Part shown: positions 46,201 to 57,841 of the stretch, in pieces
Layout of the letters: the number at the start of each line of letters is the position of its first letter
Numbering within the stretch: the first letter of the stretch is position 1
NCBI RefSeq assembly: GCF_026210795.1
Contig: NC_089442.1
Coordinates: forward strand, 496,001 to 560,000
Length of the DNA stretch: 64,000 nt
Reading direction: 5' to 3'
Origin: Rhizophagus irregularis
Taxonomy: Eukaryota; Glomeromycota; Glomeromycetes; Glomerales; Glomeraceae
The notes under the pieces: generated by a model
The model's database searches: none
The model's input: only the letters and a program-made list of their open reading frames with translations
Told to the model about the DNA's origin: nothing
Translations under genes and position numbers: made by a program

Positions 46201-49042
46201 GGTTATTATAAGTACTATCTTCTTTATTTATTGCAATACTACTGTATGATCTAATTTGCTAAGTATAAAAGAATTTTATTATATATTAGAATTAAATTAC
46301 AAAAAAATTAAAGAGATTTGAAATTTCATACCCCATATAAATATTCTTCAGTAATATCTTGTGAGTTATATAAGTATTTTAAAGTAACTTTTAAATTAGG
46401 GGTTCTTTTCCATTTATAATATTCATAATCCAACAAGCCATTCATCCAATCTGCTGAATATAATGTAGCAAATTCACCTTGAACTATTTCTTTAATATTA
46501 TTAAAATGGTTATATGGTATCCATTCAACTATTATATCACTATGCTTTGTAATACTTAATTGCAGTTCTTGAATTAATTCATCAATTATTTCATTTCCAC
46601 TAGTCCAATTTACAAAATTTTGTTTTAAATTATTTATAAGACACGGATTGCACCACTTATACCTTGTTATTTCATACATTTTACTACAGTTTTCACAATA
46701 ACAATCTTGAAGCACCATAATATAATCTTTTGAATCCGGATTTTGAGATATTCCATATACTTTAATAATATTATTGTTATCATTTTCATAAATTCCGATA
46801 TTATGTTCTGTATATTGGTTAAAGGAGGATTTTTTCATACTATTGCTGACATAATTCCTTATATGTTTTTCATCAATGTAAGTTTTAATCTATAAAATAT
46901 AAGATAAATCATTAGTAAAAGCTTTTAAACTGAATCACAAAGAAATCAAAACTTCATACTTTATTTAAAAATTCATCAGTAGTTATTTGCGAATTATTTA
47001 GACAAATTAAAGTAACTTTTTCATTAGGTTTCCTCTCCCATTCCATCTTATCATAATTATAATATAACGGACCATTTATAAATATTGCTGAATATATTAT
47101 AACAGAATCATTTTTATATAATACCTTGATATTATTAAACTGATTATATGATATCCATTCAATTATTGTATCATTTAACTTATCAATTTCTAATTGCATC
47201 CGTTGTATAAATTTGTCAATTTTTTCATTTTCACTAGTCCAGTTTGCAAAATTTTGCTTTAAATCATTTATTAGACATTGCTTGCACCATTTATACTTTA
47301 TGTTACTATACATGTTATCACAGATTTTACAATAACCATTTTGAAGTACTATAATATAATCTTTTGTGGTTTGGTTTTGAGATATTCCATATATTTTTAC
47401 AATATTATCATATTTGACAAATTGAACAGAATATGATTCAATCTATCATAATATAAAAAGTTATTTTAATAAAAAGCTCTTAAATTAAATTAAAAAAGAT
47501 TAAAAATTTTATACCTCATTTAGTAATTCATTGATAATATCATTATTTTGTGAATTACTCAAAAACTTTAAAGCAACTTCTTTATTAGGTATTCTTTCTT
47601 GTTCCATTTTATCACAATTATATTCTAATAAACCATTTGTCCATATTGCTGAATATAATGGGACAGAATCATTGCATATTTTTTTAATATCATTAAACTG
47701 ATTGAAAGGTATCCATTCAATTATCACATCATTATGTTTATTAATTTTTAATTGCATTTCTTGGATTAGTTCATCAATCTTTTCATTTCCACTAGTCCAA
47801 TTTGCAAAATTTTGTTTTAAATTATTTATTTGACATTGATTACACCATTTATACTTTATATCTGTATAAATTTTGCCACAGTATTCACAATAACAATCTT
47901 GAAGTATTAAAATATAATTCTTTGTATCTGGGTTTTGAGATATTCCATATAATTTTATAGTATAATCTTCAATAAAACATTGTTTATTCTTGATAAAATA
48001 TATAAAAAGAAAGTTATTACAATATAATAAAAAAAAAGTACTTGAATAGTATAACAATTAAAAATAATTTCATACCTTTTTATAAGTTAAAAATTCATTG
48101 TTGGTTATCTTTAAAGAATTATCAAAATTTATTAAATTAATTTTTTCATTAGAATTCCTTTTCCATTCTATTTTATCATAATCGTAATATAATGGTCCAT
48201 TCATCCAAATTGCTGAATATAATGTCATGCCTATTGTTTTGATAGAATTAAACTGGTTATATGGTATCCAATCAAATATTGTATCATCTAGTTTATCAAT
48301 CTTTAATTGTATTTTTTGAATGAGCTTGTCAACTTTTTCGTCTCCACTAGTCCAACTTGAAAAATTTTGTTTTAAATTATTTATTTGACATGGGTTACAC
48401 CATTTATACCTTTTATCTGTATATATTTTACCACAATTTACGCAATAGCAATCTTGAAGTACGATAATATAATCTTCTGTATCCATATTTTTGGATATTC
48501 CGTACATTGTAATAATATTACTATGATCATCATTTTCAATAGTATATGATTTAGCCTGTTATAATATAAAATAGTTTTCTTTAATAAAAACACAGAGATT
48601 AAATTATATTAAAATACAAATGACCCAAAAACTAATTTCATACCTCATTTAAAAATTCATTGATAATATTATTTTGTGAATTAACTAAATATTTTAAAGC
48701 AACTTTTTTATTAGGTATCCTTTTCCGTTCTATTTTATCATAATTATATTTTAATGGACCATCTGTCCATATTGCTGAATATATTATATTATAATCATCA
48801 TCGTCAATTTCTTTAATATCATTAAACTGATTATATGGTATCCATTCAACTATTATATCATCAAAATTTTTAATTTTTAGTTGAATTTCTTGAATTAATT
48901 CATCAATTTTTTCGTTACCGCTGGTCCAGTTTGTAAAATTTTGTTTTAAATCATTTATTTGACATGGTTCACACCATTTATAATTAATTTCTGTGTAAAT
49001 TTCACCACATTTTTTACACGTAATATCATTTTGAGATGACAT
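43244..49042 (-). CDS. Kinase with nine tandem ribbon + N-lobe modules (exon array)
   Basis: Ten exons: 48644-49042, 48076-48555, 47515-47988, 46960-47442, 46332-46889, 45752-46258, 45209-45679, 44665-45135, 44066-44593 and 43244-43999. Each of the first nine is a multiple of three and ends before GTATRWAA, so all introns (66-88 bp) are phase 0. Each encodes a CxxC-x11-CxxC ribbon with a YKWC-like core, the NWTSGN linker, an EWIPYNQFN kinase entry and the N-lobe up to beta-3/alpha-C (VALKYLxNSQ). Modules 2-9 also open with the beta-4/beta-5 strand segment (YGISQNP, KDYIIVLQ). Only module 9 keeps a GKG-type glycine loop and joins the single C-lobe (VHRDLHIGN, MDMGLC, CWSSNPDDRP). Full reading gives about 1708 aa, but module 8 has TAG at 44986-44988 in place of TGG, which truncates it to about 1173 aa unless exon 8 is skipped, which would keep frame. 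The tail is shortened compared with the paralogue at 62880. Confidence 0.7.
44986..44988 (-). other. Nonsense codon in module 8 (TGG to TAG)
   Basis: All other modules read TGG TG(T/C) in the YKWC/HKWC core of the ribbon; module 8 reads TAG TGT. On the + strand this is CCA to CTA. It would block translation before the catalytic C-lobe unless the exon is skipped. Confidence 0.85.
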
Positions 49043-49855
49043 TATACTTTCAAGTGTTTTCTTTGGTGAGAGAAAATTGTCTAGTATTATGATCTACACA
49101 AAAATTAAGCTGCACCTAATAAAATTTTGTGATGATTGACCAATAAACTTTGTTTCACGTGACTTATAAATTTACGCCAATTTCATTTGTGAGACAAATA
49201 GAAATCGAAAAAAAAAGAATGAGATTATAGTTAAGTGCTATTGGATAATTAATATAAAACAAAAAAAAATCATTAGAACAGCTTTTAAAACTTTAACAAA
49301 AATGTAATAATTAGTATTTTTTTTTTAAAAAAAAAAATATTGGTTGTTTACTAGCGGTCGCCCATTGCTTTGCAACAGAATAAATTTAAACTAATTGGTG
49401 AACAAATAAATTTTGACTTATATGATTTATATGAAGAACATTATATTGATTGAAATCAAGATTTTTAAAGTTGATATCAACGGTAAAAAAAAATATCAAC
49501 ACGTATTTCTTTATTAGTATTTATAAATATATAAATAGTAAAACATATCGTTGTAAAACTATCAATTAACACAATATTTAACGTATTGTTGTAGTTATAA
49601 TATTCAAGACTTTATACTTTGATCCATATCTAATTATCCATACTTCTACGTATGTATGGCCCCATATATTACTATACAACCTATTAATCATTATCTGTTA
49701 TACTATTTATTACTAACAAATCTATTTAATATTTATTTTAATATTTTCTTTTAATTTGTTTTACGATTTCATTTATTATATGTTGAATTGACACCTGTCT
49801 TCGCACTCTTCCCTTTATCTACTTGATTTACCTTTGTTTTTTTTATCCTTACTAC
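49043..49855. other. Upstream region of the nine-module gene
   Basis: Holds a T/A homopolymer junction (about 49318-49338). No second gene recognised. Confidence 0.45.
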
Positions 49856-50518
49856 TAGGGATGGCAACGGTCACGGTCATTAACCGATTATGACCGGTCA
49901 TGACCGTGACCGATATCGGTCGGTCAAGACTTCTGACCGACCGTTTGACCGACAGTTTGACCGACCGGTTTGACCGACCGTTTGACCGATCATTATCACC
50001 GCAACATTTTTATTTAAAAAACGTTGCGAAAACGTTTTTTTATTAATAATTTAACGTTTTTCGCAAACGGGTTTTAATTAATTTAACAAAAAACGTTGCG
50101 AAAACGTTTTTTATTAATAATTTAACGTTTTTCGCAAACGTTTTTAATTAATTTAACAAAAAAATGTTGCGAAAACGTTTTTTATTAATAATTTAACATT
50201 TTTCGCAAACGTTTTTAATTAATTTAACAAAAAAACGTTGCGAAAACGTTTTTATTAATAATTTAATTAAAAAAAAAACGTTTTCGCAACGTTTTTTAAT
50301 TATTTTAATAAAAAAAAAAAACGGTTTCGCACGTTTTTTTAATTGCCTTAATAAAAACGCTGCGAAAATGTGTTTTATAATGATCGGTCAAACCGGTCGG
50401 TCAAACGGTCGGTCAAACGGTCAGCCATAGCGGTCGGTCAGAACGGTCGGTCGGTCAAAGGTTCTTGACCGGTTATGACCGACCGATGACCGACCATGAC
50501 CGACCGTTGCCATCCCTA
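49856..50518. mobile_element. Non-autonomous hAT-type element, 663 bp, with internal repeats
   Basis: Perfect 8-bp target duplication CTTACTAC (49848-49855 and 50519-50526). Inverted ends TAGGGATGGCAACGG and CCGTTGCCATCCCTA. The subterminal zones are arrays of GACCGACCG/GGTCGGTC. The middle holds about four tandem copies of a 65-70 bp unit (see next entry). No transposase. The two ends together form a very long imperfect inverted structure. Confidence 0.9.
50005..50345. repeat. Tandem AACGTTGCGAAAACGTT units inside the hAT element
   Basis: Units of about 65-70 bp built from AACGTTGCGAAAACG, an AT-rich spacer TTATTAATAATTTAA, CGTTTTTCGCAAACG and TTTAATTAATTTAAC. The first and last copies lie in opposite orientation, so the block is itself palindromic. 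Confidence 0.75.
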
Positions 50519-50526
50519 CTTACTAC

Positions 50527-51264
50527 TTATGCCTTTTCTTTCTCTAGTTCAGCAGTTACCTCTTCACATCGTGGAGCAACCAATATAAGTTGAATAATTA
50601 AATTTAAACTTGAAAACATCTATTCCAATAAATACCAGAAATTTCAATAATAATTTTTCTTCTAATTCTAAGATATTATTATTTTTAATTTCTTAAGATA
50701 TTTTATCCATCTCGGGAAGCCTTGATATCTGATGTTAATGAGATCAACGCTGACCGTGAAATAACTGGTTTATGCCACAGAGACCAATCACTGGTCAAAG
50801 TGGGGTGATGTGCAATATACAGTATTTACATCAGACAAATTTTACGCACACGTCACATTTCATATTGATTTACTAGTAATTTCAATTGAATCCGATTAAA
50901 ATGTATGTCACAGAAATTAGTTGTAAACTTGTCCAATTCCCATGAAGTGTATATGTCTTTTGAAATTTGCAAGTTTCCATTATATAAATGTATTTTAAAT
51001 TGCAATAAAACATATTTATACATCATTTAAATTTACAACATATTAAAATGAAATTGTTTGCATTATAAAGAAATGTTAAAGAAATTCTGCTCATATTTGC
51101 AAATATATAGCTAAAATATTAACAATAAATACAATAAATTATTATAAATTCTATATAAATTTTATGTATATTATAAAGAAACTTCGCTAACACTTTAAAT
51201 GCATTGTAAAATTAATAAAACAAAATGTTGTATAATAAGATACTTGACAAAAATCCTATTAAAG
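50527..51264. other. Intergenic, no gene seen
   Basis: AT-rich DNA between two transposable elements; nothing supportable. Confidence 0.5.
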
Positions 51265-53492
51265 AATCATAAACTTCGTAGCCACGCTCAATTAAGGCAA
51301 TGTATTACTAGACCTACACTAAAGATAACTTTAGTAAGGCTTTCTTTGTGAATTAAAGAAATTTCATACACTTTGCCAGCTGATGAGAAAGCCTATGATC
51401 TCTAACCTTAAACCCCCTTTTTTACAAGATTCCTAAACATTCTAGACCATCTAAAAAAAGAAAAAATTAAACATTAGTAAAAACATTTCATTGAAATGCA
51501 TAATTAGAAACAAAATCTCACCAAGTTTTTCATGCATTTAAAAAGTCAAAGAACCAACCATCTGAAAAAAGAAAGATGATGAATATTAGTGATCATTCGG
51601 TTGTTAAAAGAAAAAATTAAAGAAAAAATTGAACTTACGAAATTTGTGTTCAAAGATATTCCTGGAAGCCAAAGAGCAAGTTGTCTACAGTATAAAAGAA
51701 AAAAAAGTTAGTAATTGTTTGTTAACATTAAAGTAAAAAATATCTTACCAAAACCAGCATCCAAAGAGCAAGCTGAAGATCCATCTAAATAATAATGAAA
51801 AATGAAGTCATTAAGTTAATGTTATGTTAAAATAAAAAGTTTAAAAAATTTTGTTAGAATAATTTAAAAGTCACTTTTTCTTTCGTTAAATTAAAAAAAA
51901 AGAACTTTAAAAAAGAATTACCAGAAGTCCATGTATCAAAAAAATCTAGCATTAAAAATAAGTGAAAACTTCTTTGTCTTCCCTTGTCAAAATTCTGCTT
52001 CAAAGATCCGAAGTACCATATCAGTCATCTAAAAGAATACATTAACCTAAGGCTAAAAAATAAAAAAAAGAAAAGTTTCATTAATAAAATTCTTTTAAAG
52101 TAGGTTTCTTAAAGTCAATTCCGAACTCAAATAGCTTACTGGAGTCTGGAAATACAGAACCTATAAAGATTAAAAAAAGAAGTGTCAGACATTTCTTATA
52201 GATAAATGACGAAATCCTCTCAAAAGAAATAACACACCATCCAAAAGTCTTCCACAGAGAAAGTTATTACCTACAAAAAATAAAAAAAGGAAAATTTAAT
52301 ACGTTTCTCATAGATAATGGCGAAACTCTTCCCCAAAAAATTTACTTACCATCCAAAAGTTCCTCCAGAGAATATTACCTACCAAAAAAAGAAGGAAATA
52401 AAAAAGAAAATTCATTTCTAACACTTAATAATAAACTATTAAAACAAAATTAATAACTTACTGTTTATTTTAGTTTTCCGATTCTTGTTTTTTGTAAAGT
52501 ATAATTTTTACTTTTGTTTTCTTCAGTAGCCTAATCAATGGTTTATAAACTAATTTCCAAAGTCCAGCTATCATAGGCTTGGAAAAATTTTTATGAAAAA
52601 TAAAAAGAAAAAAAGAAAATTTATTAGTTAATAAAACAAAAAAAAAATCTAATAATCGATAAAAATAAAAAAGAAATCAGAAATCACCTAAGAGAGCAAT
52701 AACTTGTGGAAATGTTCAGTTCGTTCTCAATTGAACCTCAACTTCAAACCATTGGGAACATTGTTCATTCCTTTAATTTTTTGTCAGTTGTTTATATCAA
52801 TAGCTTGTTGATGTTACTGTTGTGAAAAAGAAATTAATGAATGAGAAAGAGGGAAAGGAATTATGGGAAAGAAGGACAAGAATGTAAACTTTTTTTTAGA
52901 GATTATCCATCATTGAACTGCGCCTATCAGTTATCATTATATCACGTGATACACGTGACATTAATTTTATGTAGGACGCGACGGACGCGTTAAAGCCGTT
53001 AAACTATTTAAACTATTTTAACTATTTTTAATCACGAATAAACTATTTTTTTTTAATTTCTTTGCATTTTTTCTTTTATACTCTTCAAAATAATAAACAG
53101 ACAAATTAGTTATTATTTCTTGCAAAACAACTTATTGTATTAAAAAATTCCAGCAAACTTTTTATATCTATCCATTATTCTATTGACTCTATTGTTAAAA
53201 AAAATCTCAAAATATATTTATACCAATCTATTATTAAAAAAATTCCAAAAAAATTTTTATATCTATTCATTATACTATACCAATCTAATATAAAAAAAAA
53301 TCCTAGAAAAATTTATATTCTGGGTTTTTTAGTATAATTGACTTGAAATTATTAGAGTTCATAAGCTTTCTCACCAGCTGGCAAAGTGTATGAAATTTCT
53401 TTTAATTCATAAAGAAAGCCTTGCTAAAGTCATCTTTAGTGTAGGTCCAGTAATACATTGCCTTAATTGAGCGTGGCTACGAAGTTTATGAT
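51265..53492. mobile_element. Foldback element with about 128-bp inverted ends, 2.2 kb
   Basis: 51265-51392 and 53365-53492 are inverted copies at roughly 95% identity (AATCATAAACTTCGTAGCC at the outer edge, CCAGCTG-TGAGAAAGC at the inner edge). No target duplication was recognised. There is no transposase-like frame; instead the interior carries a minus-strand micro-exon chain (51420-52830). The element family is unknown. Confidence 0.7.
51420..52830 (-). other. Micro-exon chain, locus 2 (spliced transcript inside foldback element)
   Basis: On the minus strand, short segments are each preceded by a pyrimidine/A-rich acceptor (TTTTTTCAG, TTTTTGTAG, TATTTAG) and most are followed by a GT donor (GTAAG, GTGAG, GTGTG). 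Predicted exons in transcript order: 52350-52378 (29 bp), 52238-52270 (33), 52140-52160 (21), one starting at 52028 (end unclear), 51922-51945 (24), 51749-51784 (36), 51639-51684 (46), 51522-51561 (40) and a last one starting at 51450. A first exon probably lies at about 52690-52800, ending before GTGATTTC. Exons share a GCTCTTTGG(A/C)T core or ACTTTTGGATG, and 52350-52378 and 52238-52270 are tandem duplicates. Lengths are not consistently multiples of three and no long frame results. Probably a non-coding or fast-evolving tiny-peptide transcript; splicing is unproven. Confidence 0.45.
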
Positions 53493-55067
53493 TTATCTCT
53501 GCTATTTTTGTTATTTTGCAATGATATAAAACTTTGTTTAAGTAATAGCAAAATTTAAGTAGATGGCTTGTCGCAAATTAAATATCATATTTCAAGTAAA
53601 TTTCAAGCTATAATATGTGTAATATACATTGATATTAAATTTAATTAAAATTTATTCAGAATTTATACATTATAAATTAGCGAATTAATTTTAAAATCAT
53701 AAAATTTACAATAAATTTTACTGTTTCAATCTATAAATTAAATTTGATGGAGATTTCCTAATCATAATTGAGATCACCAAATTTATAAGCTATTTATGGG
53801 CAATAAACTTCATGCAAATCATCCCACTTCGACCAGTGAATGGCTTTTTAGCTTTATTACTATCCTTTTAGATAAACATCATCCATAAAAATATCAATAA
53901 GGAAGATCACGGACGACTATTAGGAAACGCGGTAGTATAAAATTAAATAAAGGCTTTTTGTATGAATTAATTGTATAATCAATACCTTAACACTTTATAT
54001 TATTTGTGAATGATTACATGATTTACATCCAATAGGAATTTCCTTTTTGAATAATTTAATAATTTTAAGGATTTCTCCGCAGAATTGGAATAGTAATCTC
54101 ACACCAGGTTTATTAACTAAAGGTAATAATGTAGAGTATTTTTATTATATATGCAACTCTTTAAAAATATTAAAGTAAAGCACATTTTTGTTAATTTGGA
54201 CATTTATTATTATTGAAAAAGTGCGTATAATTAATAATAATAAAATAAATCAGATTATGATTATGACGTACAGTACCATAATTTTCCGCAAAATTTGACT
54301 GCAAGCCCCAGTAAATTCGCGGCTTATGCCAAAGAGGCAAAGATCCTCAAGATCCTCTGATCACTCAACATTTCCAATAATGCAACAAGCCACAAAAAAA
54401 TTAATCAGAAATTTTAGTTAAAAATTTGTTAAATAGACTAAAAATATAAAGAAAAATTTTACATGCATAATAACGGTCAATCATCTTGCTTAAAAATCAT
54501 GTAAACTCTAGTTCACATTTAATAAAAGAAGTCACATCCCTAAAATTTGATTAATTAACCATTGTTAGTAATTTTCCTTAATAATAATAATGATTAAATA
54601 AAATTCACAGATTACAAAAAAAATAGCAATATTTGTGGCTAAATTTTATTTGTGGCTAAAGTCCGTCCTATCACGTGTGATCAGAAAATCAGTCGTTCTA
54701 CAAAATAAATCACATGATACGACTTTTGTATATCCGACAAACTCTTGATCATAGAGGCCTAGAAAGTAAATATGATGAACTTAAAATGATTAAAGTTTAC
54801 TGACATTTTTATCAACGTTGAACAAAATCCTTTAAAAAGTGAAATATTTAGAAGATTATTCCAGAAATATCACTGTAAAGAAAATAATTTTATATTAAAA
54901 ATTAATGATTATAATAGTGAGTAAAAAAGTATTATAATATATTGTTTTGCTTATTATTTTCAAAAAGACATGGTTTATAATTAATATGAATAAATACTTC
55001 CAGCTAATGATTAAGTTTTCAATATTAACTATATAAACTTTTCAAGCTGTTTTATCCATTACAATAT
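53493..55067. other. Intergenic, no gene seen
   Basis: AT-rich; no recognisable frame until the small spliced gene. An acceptor-like TTTTCAAG at about 55039-55046 could precede an upstream extension of that gene. Confidence 0.45.
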
Positions 55068-55419
55068 ATGAAAGGCGATGTGGAGAATTGCTACAACATA
55101 CTCATTCCACATGCAACATATGAAAATTTGTTACTATCTTGGGATTTTGTGGATTTGGATATGAAAAAAGGATGGTATCTATTCCATCGAAATCAAGGTA
55201 TGAATCGGATTAATTTGTATTTTGATATGCACAAGTAAGTATTTTTTCAAAGACTATGGTAGGAGGCAGAATTAAGGAAGATTCTAGACAAATTATAAAT
55301 TAACATAATTTTTTACTTTTATTTAACCACACCAAATTCCCATTTTCTGCAGATATGTGATTTATGTAACTTTGAGTATATATTATTATGCTAGCGTTCA
55401 CATAAAGAGCATAATTTAA
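55068..55419 (+). CDS. Small two-exon gene of unknown function (or 3' end of a larger one)
   Basis: Exon 1 55068-55234 and exon 2 55353-55419 join across a 118-bp intron with donor GTAAGT and acceptor TTCTGCAG; the join keeps frame and gives 77 aa ending at TAA 55417-55419. The peptide is rich in conserved-looking aromatic/charged residues (SWDFVDLDMKKGWYLFHR, then NRINLYFDMHK), and codon use is more balanced than random AT-rich frames. The ATG at 55068 could be internal: the frame is open upstream for 8 codons, so an earlier exon may splice in. No family recognised. Confidence 0.4.
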
Positions 55420-55733
55420 ATAATTTAATTAATAAAAATTGGGTATCAGAAAAAAATTAATAAAATAAATTTTATTTAAATTATGGATTTTAAAAATATT
55501 TATTACTTAAAAAATAAAGTTTTACCTGCAGGGTCGGTAATGAATAATGATCGACATAAAAATCAATGAATTTTTTTGCTCGATTTTCTGAAAACTGATT
55601 GGTTAAAATGATGATTCCTTGTTATCTATAAATGGAATAGGTATATCACCTGATCACCATATATTTCAAGCCGAGAAATAATAAATTTATCCTAATTTAA
55701 AAACAAGTACTCCCTTTTTTCTTCGTTTGCAAT

Positions 55734-57437
55734 ATGGCATGCTCAAAAGTATTATTAGGAAATTTTCCCGAATTAACAGATGATATTATTCAATATTTTC
55801 GGGATGATATATCAACATTACATTCATGTATTTTAGTTAATAAATTTTGGTGTCAAATTGCGATTCCATTATTATGGAAAGATCCTTTTTCAATTAAAAA
55901 TCCTAAAAATTTTCATTTTATTGAAATTTACTTACAAAAAATAAATGAAAAAGACAAAACACAATTAAATAGATGTGGAATTAATAATGATGTATTTCCT
56001 TTAAAAACATTATTTAATTATTCCAATTTTATTAAATGTATAAATACACGAAACATATGTTCCATTATTGTAAATTGGATTGAAGATAACAAAACGTTTA
56101 CATGTTCAAAAGGACGTATTTTTTTATTATTAATTAAAGTATTTATCGAAAATGAAGCTAAATTATATACTTTTGAAATTGAAATTGCATATAAATACCT
56201 TATGAGCAGAAAATATTTTAGTTCTATTTTTAAATTAATCTTACAAAATCCAAAATTCATTAATATAAAAAATTTAAAACTTCATTTTAATGAGGAAATT
56301 ATAAAATATAAAAATGGGTATGAATTTTTAAAATGTTTTTATTATCACTGTAATTTAATTTCATCATTTCATATTAGATTTTCAGAATATGAAAGTTTTA
56401 GACATAATTACATGACAATTGAAAACCAATTATCACAAATTATTAATTCACAAAAAAATCTTAAAAAAATTATTTTTGCACATAATAAATATATACGTCC
56501 TTATTTGCCATTTTCAGATAATGGTATACCATTATATAATATCATAGGTGATTCTAATACTAGTTCAAAACCTTTAAAAATAATTATATTTCATAAAGTT
56601 GATTTTAGGAATATGTTACATATAAAAAAGGCATTTGAACAATTAAATGTTTTAGAATCAATTCATATACTTGAGTGTCTTATTTTCAATTCTAATTTTG
56701 TTCAACAAATCATTGATCTTAACAAACCATTTAAATTAATATCTTTATTTATAAAGGATGAACATGATATTTTTATTAGTGGTGAAAATAGAAAATTACA
56801 AATTGAATTAATGCAATTATTATTTCAAAAATTTGGGGAATATTTAGAAAATATTGGATTAAAATACAAAGCATTAGAATTTATTAATAATTATTGTAAG
56901 AGAATTAAATTTTTTGATATACATACGTCTAGTATTCAGAAAGCTCATATTGCATTAGATTCAGTCAAAATTTTCGAACAAAATCTTAATTATCTTTCAA
57001 TATATTTTTATATTCCGTATGATGAAAAAATTGAATCTAAAATAGAATTATTTTTAAGATTAGCACATATTCTTCCTTATAAGTTAGAATATTTGAATTT
57101 AAGTTTTAGTATTAATGTTATAAAAAATGTTTGGGAAGTATTTTTTAAAAATTTAAAACATATTTTTATTAAGAAATTATTATTCAAAATTAATAATTTA
57201 TTTGATGATATTTTACCATATATAAAGGAATATATTATGAAAGAAAAAAGGGCTGAATATTTAGCTATTGAAGGATATATAGAAGTCCAAGTAAGTACAT
57301 ATAGTACATATAGGTGTATAAAAGAGTTGTTTACTATGACAGATGAGTTGAAGGAATTTGAATCATATAACATTAAAGTTAAAGAATATAATGATTTATA
57401 TATTAAAGCTTATGAATTTATAGATGAGATGTATTAG
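55734..57437 (+). CDS. F-box domain protein with LRR-like C-terminal part
   Basis: Single-exon gene of 567 aa, start ATG 55734. Residues about 8-52 form an F-box (LLGNFPELTDDIIQYF then CILVNKFWCQIAIPLLW), the Skp1-binding module of SCF ubiquitin ligases. The remainder is a long leucine/isoleucine-rich region with irregular LRR-like pattern (for example LSQIINSQKNLKKI), expected to select substrates. Length and organisation match the large F-box family of Glomeromycotina. No disruption visible. A relic of the same type lies at 36692-37110. Target unknown. Confidence 0.8.
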   Translation: MACSKVLLGNFPELTDDIIQYFRDDISTLHSCILVNKFWCQIAIPLLWKDPFSIKNPKNFHFIEIYLQKINEKDKTQLNRCGINNDVFPLKTLFNYSNFIKCINTRNICSIIVNWIEDNKTFTCSKGRIFLLLIKVFIENEAKLYTFEIEIAYKYLMSRKYFSSIFKLILQNPKFINIKNLKLHFNEEIIKYKNGYEFLKCFYYHCNLISSFHIRFSEYESFRHNYMTIENQLSQIINSQKNLKKIIFAHNKYIRPYLPFSDNGIPLYNIIGDSNTSSKPLKIIIFHKVDFRNMLHIKKAFEQLNVLESIHILECLIFNSNFVQQIIDLNKPFKLISLFIKDEHDIFISGENRKLQIELMQLLFQKFGEYLENIGLKYKALEFINNYCKRIKFFDIHTSSIQKAHIALDSVKIFEQNLNYLSIYFYIPYDEKIESKIELFLRLAHILPYKLEYLNLSFSINVIKNVWEVFFKNLKHIFIKKLLFKINNLFDDILPYIKEYIMKEKRAEYLAIEGYIEVQVSTYSTYRCIKELFTMTDELKEFESYNIKVKEYNDLYIKAYEFIDEMY

Positions 57438-57841
57438 GGATATGTATAATGTATATTCATAATTTATATTTATTGTATATCTATTAAGAGAATTATTATA
57501 TATTATTCATTTTGTATTCAATTTTATAGTAAATTTAAAACAGAATAAAATAAATATTATTGGATTTAAAAAAAACACTATTTTTATGTGATTAATTCTC
57601 TGCGCTTATAAATAATCTAAATTTCCAATACTGGTGATGACTAGAAATCTGAAAAAAGAATGAATATCATATAATTAAAAAAACACAAAAAAAATAAATA
57701 GGAAATTGATTGTAAAAGTGTATGATATAATTATTTTTAAAAGAATGAGTTACTAACAGATATCCTGATAGAGCGATCTTTATCTGAATAAAATAATCAG
57801 GTTTGCCCTATTATCTAAAAAAGCCATTTTTAAAAAATTTT

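Noticed and set aside
44653-49042. Array exons as eight separate small genes
   Set aside because: Only the first exon has a sensible initiating ATG; the others follow acceptors, lack starts in the right place and all end at a GT donor in phase 0.
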